From Bacteroidales bacterium (GTDB lineage Bacteria > Bacteroidota > Bacteroidia > Bacteroidales > Paludibacteraceae), in NCBI GenBank assembly GCA_018066005.1, contig JAGHSG010000062.1, positions 1 through 6,297 of the forward strand: a DNA stretch of 6,297 nucleotides, read 5' to 3'. Shown here one piece after another: positions 5,202-6,297 of this stretch. The notes beneath the pieces were generated by a model that was given only the letters and a program-made list of their open reading frames with translations, had not been told where the DNA came from and searched no databases. Both the position numbers and the translations under genes were made by a program. How positions within the stretch are numbered: position 1 is the stretch's first letter; each line of letters opens with the position of its first letter.

Positions 5202-5471
5202 CTACCAGGAAGCTTTCTTCACGCCCGGGATCAGACCTTTGGAGGCCATCTCACGGAATTGAATACGGCTCAAACCGAACACACGCATGTAACCTTTCGG
5301 ACGACCGGTGATTTTGCAACGGTTGTGCAAACGAACCGGACTGGCGTTCTTCGGAAGTGCTTGGAGACCTTCATAGTCACCATCCTTGAGGAGTTGAGCA
5401 CGTTTAGCAGCATATTTGGCTACCAAAGCAGCACGTTTTACCTCGCGGGCTTTCATACATTCTTTTGCCAT
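5202..5471 (-). CDS. rpsN: 30S ribosomal protein S14 (uS14), long zinc-free form
   Basis: An 89-residue protein of the 30S head. It is the long form of S14 (about 89-101 residues), not the 61-residue zinc-binding form, and it lacks the paired C-x-x-C motifs; only isolated Cys5 and Cys52 occur. The C-terminal core is strongly conserved: L-P-K-N-A-S-P-V-R-L-H-N-R-C (39-52), T-G-R-P-K-G-Y (55-61), F-G-L-S-R-I-x-F-R (65-73) and G-L-I-P-G-V-K-K-A-S-W at the end. It follows rplE by 23 bases, with an A/T-rich start region and no Shine-Dalgarno sequence. The stop codon is TAG, and the 116-base structured gap before rpsH follows it. Confidence 0.98.
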   Translation of the reverse strand: MAKECMKAREVKRAALVAKYAAKRAQLLKDGDYEGLQALPKNASPVRLHNRCKITGRPKGYMRVFGLSRIQFREMASKGLIPGVKKASW

Positions 5472-5494
5472 AATTGATTACTTTAAAAGGTTAC

Positions 5495-6037
5495 TTACTT
5501 CTTGAACGGCAGACCAAACTCGCGGAGCAGAGCAAAGCCCTCGGCATCCGTTTGAGCTGTGGTAACGAACGTGATGTTCATACCCAGCAGTTTGGTGATG
5601 TTATCAATGTTGATTTCAGGGAAGATAATCTGCTCGGTGATGCCGAGGGTATAGTTACCACGGCCATCCATCTTGTTGTTGATACCTTTGAAGTCGCGGA
5701 TACGCGGCAGGGCAACGCGAACAAGACGCTCCAAGAATTCGTACATACGCTCGCCACGGAGTGTTACGCGAACACCGATAGGCATTTTTTTACGAACCTT
5801 GAAGTTAGCGATATCTTTCTTCGAAACTGTAGCAACGGCTTTTTGACCGGCAATGAGAGTCATCTCTTGTTGAGCGACATCTACAATGTGCTTGTCAGCT
5901 ACAGCTTCGCCCAGTCCTTGGTTGAGGACGATTTTTTGGAGTTTCGGGCACTGCATAACAGTGATGTAGTTGAACTCCTTCATCAGGATAGGCACGATGC
6001 GCTCCTGATAATCTTGTTTCATGCTTGCTGTATTCAT
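5495..6037 (-). CDS. rplE: 50S ribosomal protein L5 (uL5)
   Basis: A 180-residue protein, normal for L5. L5 binds 5S rRNA and forms part of the central protuberance, contacting the P-site tRNA and S13. Conserved segments are L-Q-K-I-V-L-N-Q-G-L-G (33-43), G-Q-K-A-V-A-T-V-S-K-K-D-I-A-N-F-K-V-R (64-82), P-I-G-V-R-V-T-L-R-G-E-R-M-Y-E-F-L (86-102), R-I-R-D-F-K-G (112-118), and the N-Y-T-L-G-I-x-E-Q-I-I-F-P-E-I (128-142) leading to G-M-N-I-T-F-V-T-T-A. It starts three bases after the rplX stop codon, so coupling to L24 translation is likely; there is no Shine-Dalgarno sequence. In E. coli the S8 repressor acts at the start of this gene, but I see no comparable structure here. Confidence 0.98.
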   Translation of the reverse strand: MNTASMKQDYQERIVPILMKEFNYITVMQCPKLQKIVLNQGLGEAVADKHIVDVAQQEMTLIAGQKAVATVSKKDIANFKVRKKMPIGVRVTLRGERMYEFLERLVRVALPRIRDFKGINNKMDGRGNYTLGITEQIIFPEINIDNITKLLGMNITFVTTAQTDAEGFALLREFGLPFKK

Positions 6038-6040
6038 TGC

Positions 6041-6297
6041 TTAAAGTTCTTTACCAGATTTTTTACTAACACGGACGAGTTTACCATCCTTCAAGATACG
6101 GCCAACGCGAACGGGTTTGCCGTCCTCAACGGGGTTGAGGTTGGAGATATGGATGGGGCTCTCCTTTTTAACTATCCCACCTTGTGGGTTCTTTGCATTG
6201 GGTTTGGTAGCTTTGCTAACCATATTAACACCCTCTACGATAGCGCGTTGTTTCTCAACGAGCACTTCCAGCACGCGGCCGGTCTTGCCCTTAGAAG
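6041..6297 (-). CDS. rplX: 50S ribosomal protein L24 (uL24), 5'-truncated by window edge
   Basis: The C-terminal 84 residues of L24; the N-terminus and start codon lie beyond position 6297. L24 is an assembly-initiating protein of the 50S subunit near the exit tunnel. The visible part starts S-K-G-K-T-G-R-V-L-E-V, the end of the KOW motif. It continues with R-A-I-V-E-G-V-N-M-V-S-K, then K-P-N-A-K-N-P-Q-G-G-I-V-K-K-E-S-P-I-H-I-S-N-L-N-P-V, the family signature, and a basic tail ending K-K-S-G-K-E-L. A GTG at 6272-6274 lies inside the KOW motif and is not a real start. The stop codon is three bases from rplE. Confidence 0.97.
   Translation of the reverse strand, partial: SKGKTGRVLEVLVEKQRAIVEGVNMVSKATKPNAKNPQGGIVKKESPIHISNLNPVEDGKPVRVGRILKDGKLVRVSKKSGKEL

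Noticed and set aside
522..5477. Plus-strand open frames of 60-164 codons opposite map, secY, rplO, rpsE, rplR, rplF, rpsH and rpsN
   Set aside because: All are antisense to highly conserved genes, have no recognisable domains and are explained as shadows of codon structure on the coding strand.

Overview
The window is a stretch of the spc ribosomal-protein operon of a member of the phylum Bacteroidetes, most likely order Bacteroidales. All genes lie on the minus strand, so transcription runs from position 6297 down to position 1. The placement rests on three things. The protein sequences fit Bacteroidales orthologs as I remember them (not searched): SecY with a GVKPGKKTAEYID loop, a 38-residue L36 lacking most zinc ligands, and a long 89-residue S14. 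The gene order secY-map-infA-rpmJ-rpsM has no adk between secY and map. Most start codons also lack a Shine-Dalgarno (SD) sequence. I cannot name a genus or species.

Layout in transcription order: rplX (L24, 5' end beyond the window), rplE (L5), rpsN (S14), a 116-base non-coding gap, rpsH (S8), rplF (L6), rplR (L18), rpsE (S5), rpmD (L30), rplO (L15), secY, map (type I methionine aminopeptidase), infA (IF-1), rpmJ (L36) and the first seven codons of rpsM (S13), which runs off the window. Apart from the 116-base gap, spacers are 2 to 46 bases. I see no internal promoter or convincing terminator, so the genes are probably co-transcribed from a promoter outside the window. No gap exceeds 300 bases, and there are no mobile elements, CRISPR arrays, tRNAs or rRNAs.

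The products work together. Nine complete ribosomal proteins plus partial L24 and S13 build both subunits. IF-1 starts translation. SecY forms the channel that inserts and exports nascent proteins, and methionine aminopeptidase trims the first methionine from new chains.

The genes themselves are ordinary. The features worth attention are regulatory. First, the gap upstream of rpsH can fold, in the transcribed strand only, into a 13-bp hairpin capped by a GCAA (GNRA) tetraloop and containing a tandem U-G/G-U wobble, followed by a second compact hairpin just before an A-rich start region. This looks like a cis-acting RNA element. Second, three consecutive junctions (rpsH-rplF, rplF-rplR, rplR-rpsE) each have a 16-17-base spacer with a good SD sequence, while the other ten starts in the window have none. 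Smaller points are the loss of three of four zinc ligands in L36 and a Lys in SecY where Escherichia coli has a functionally important Arg.
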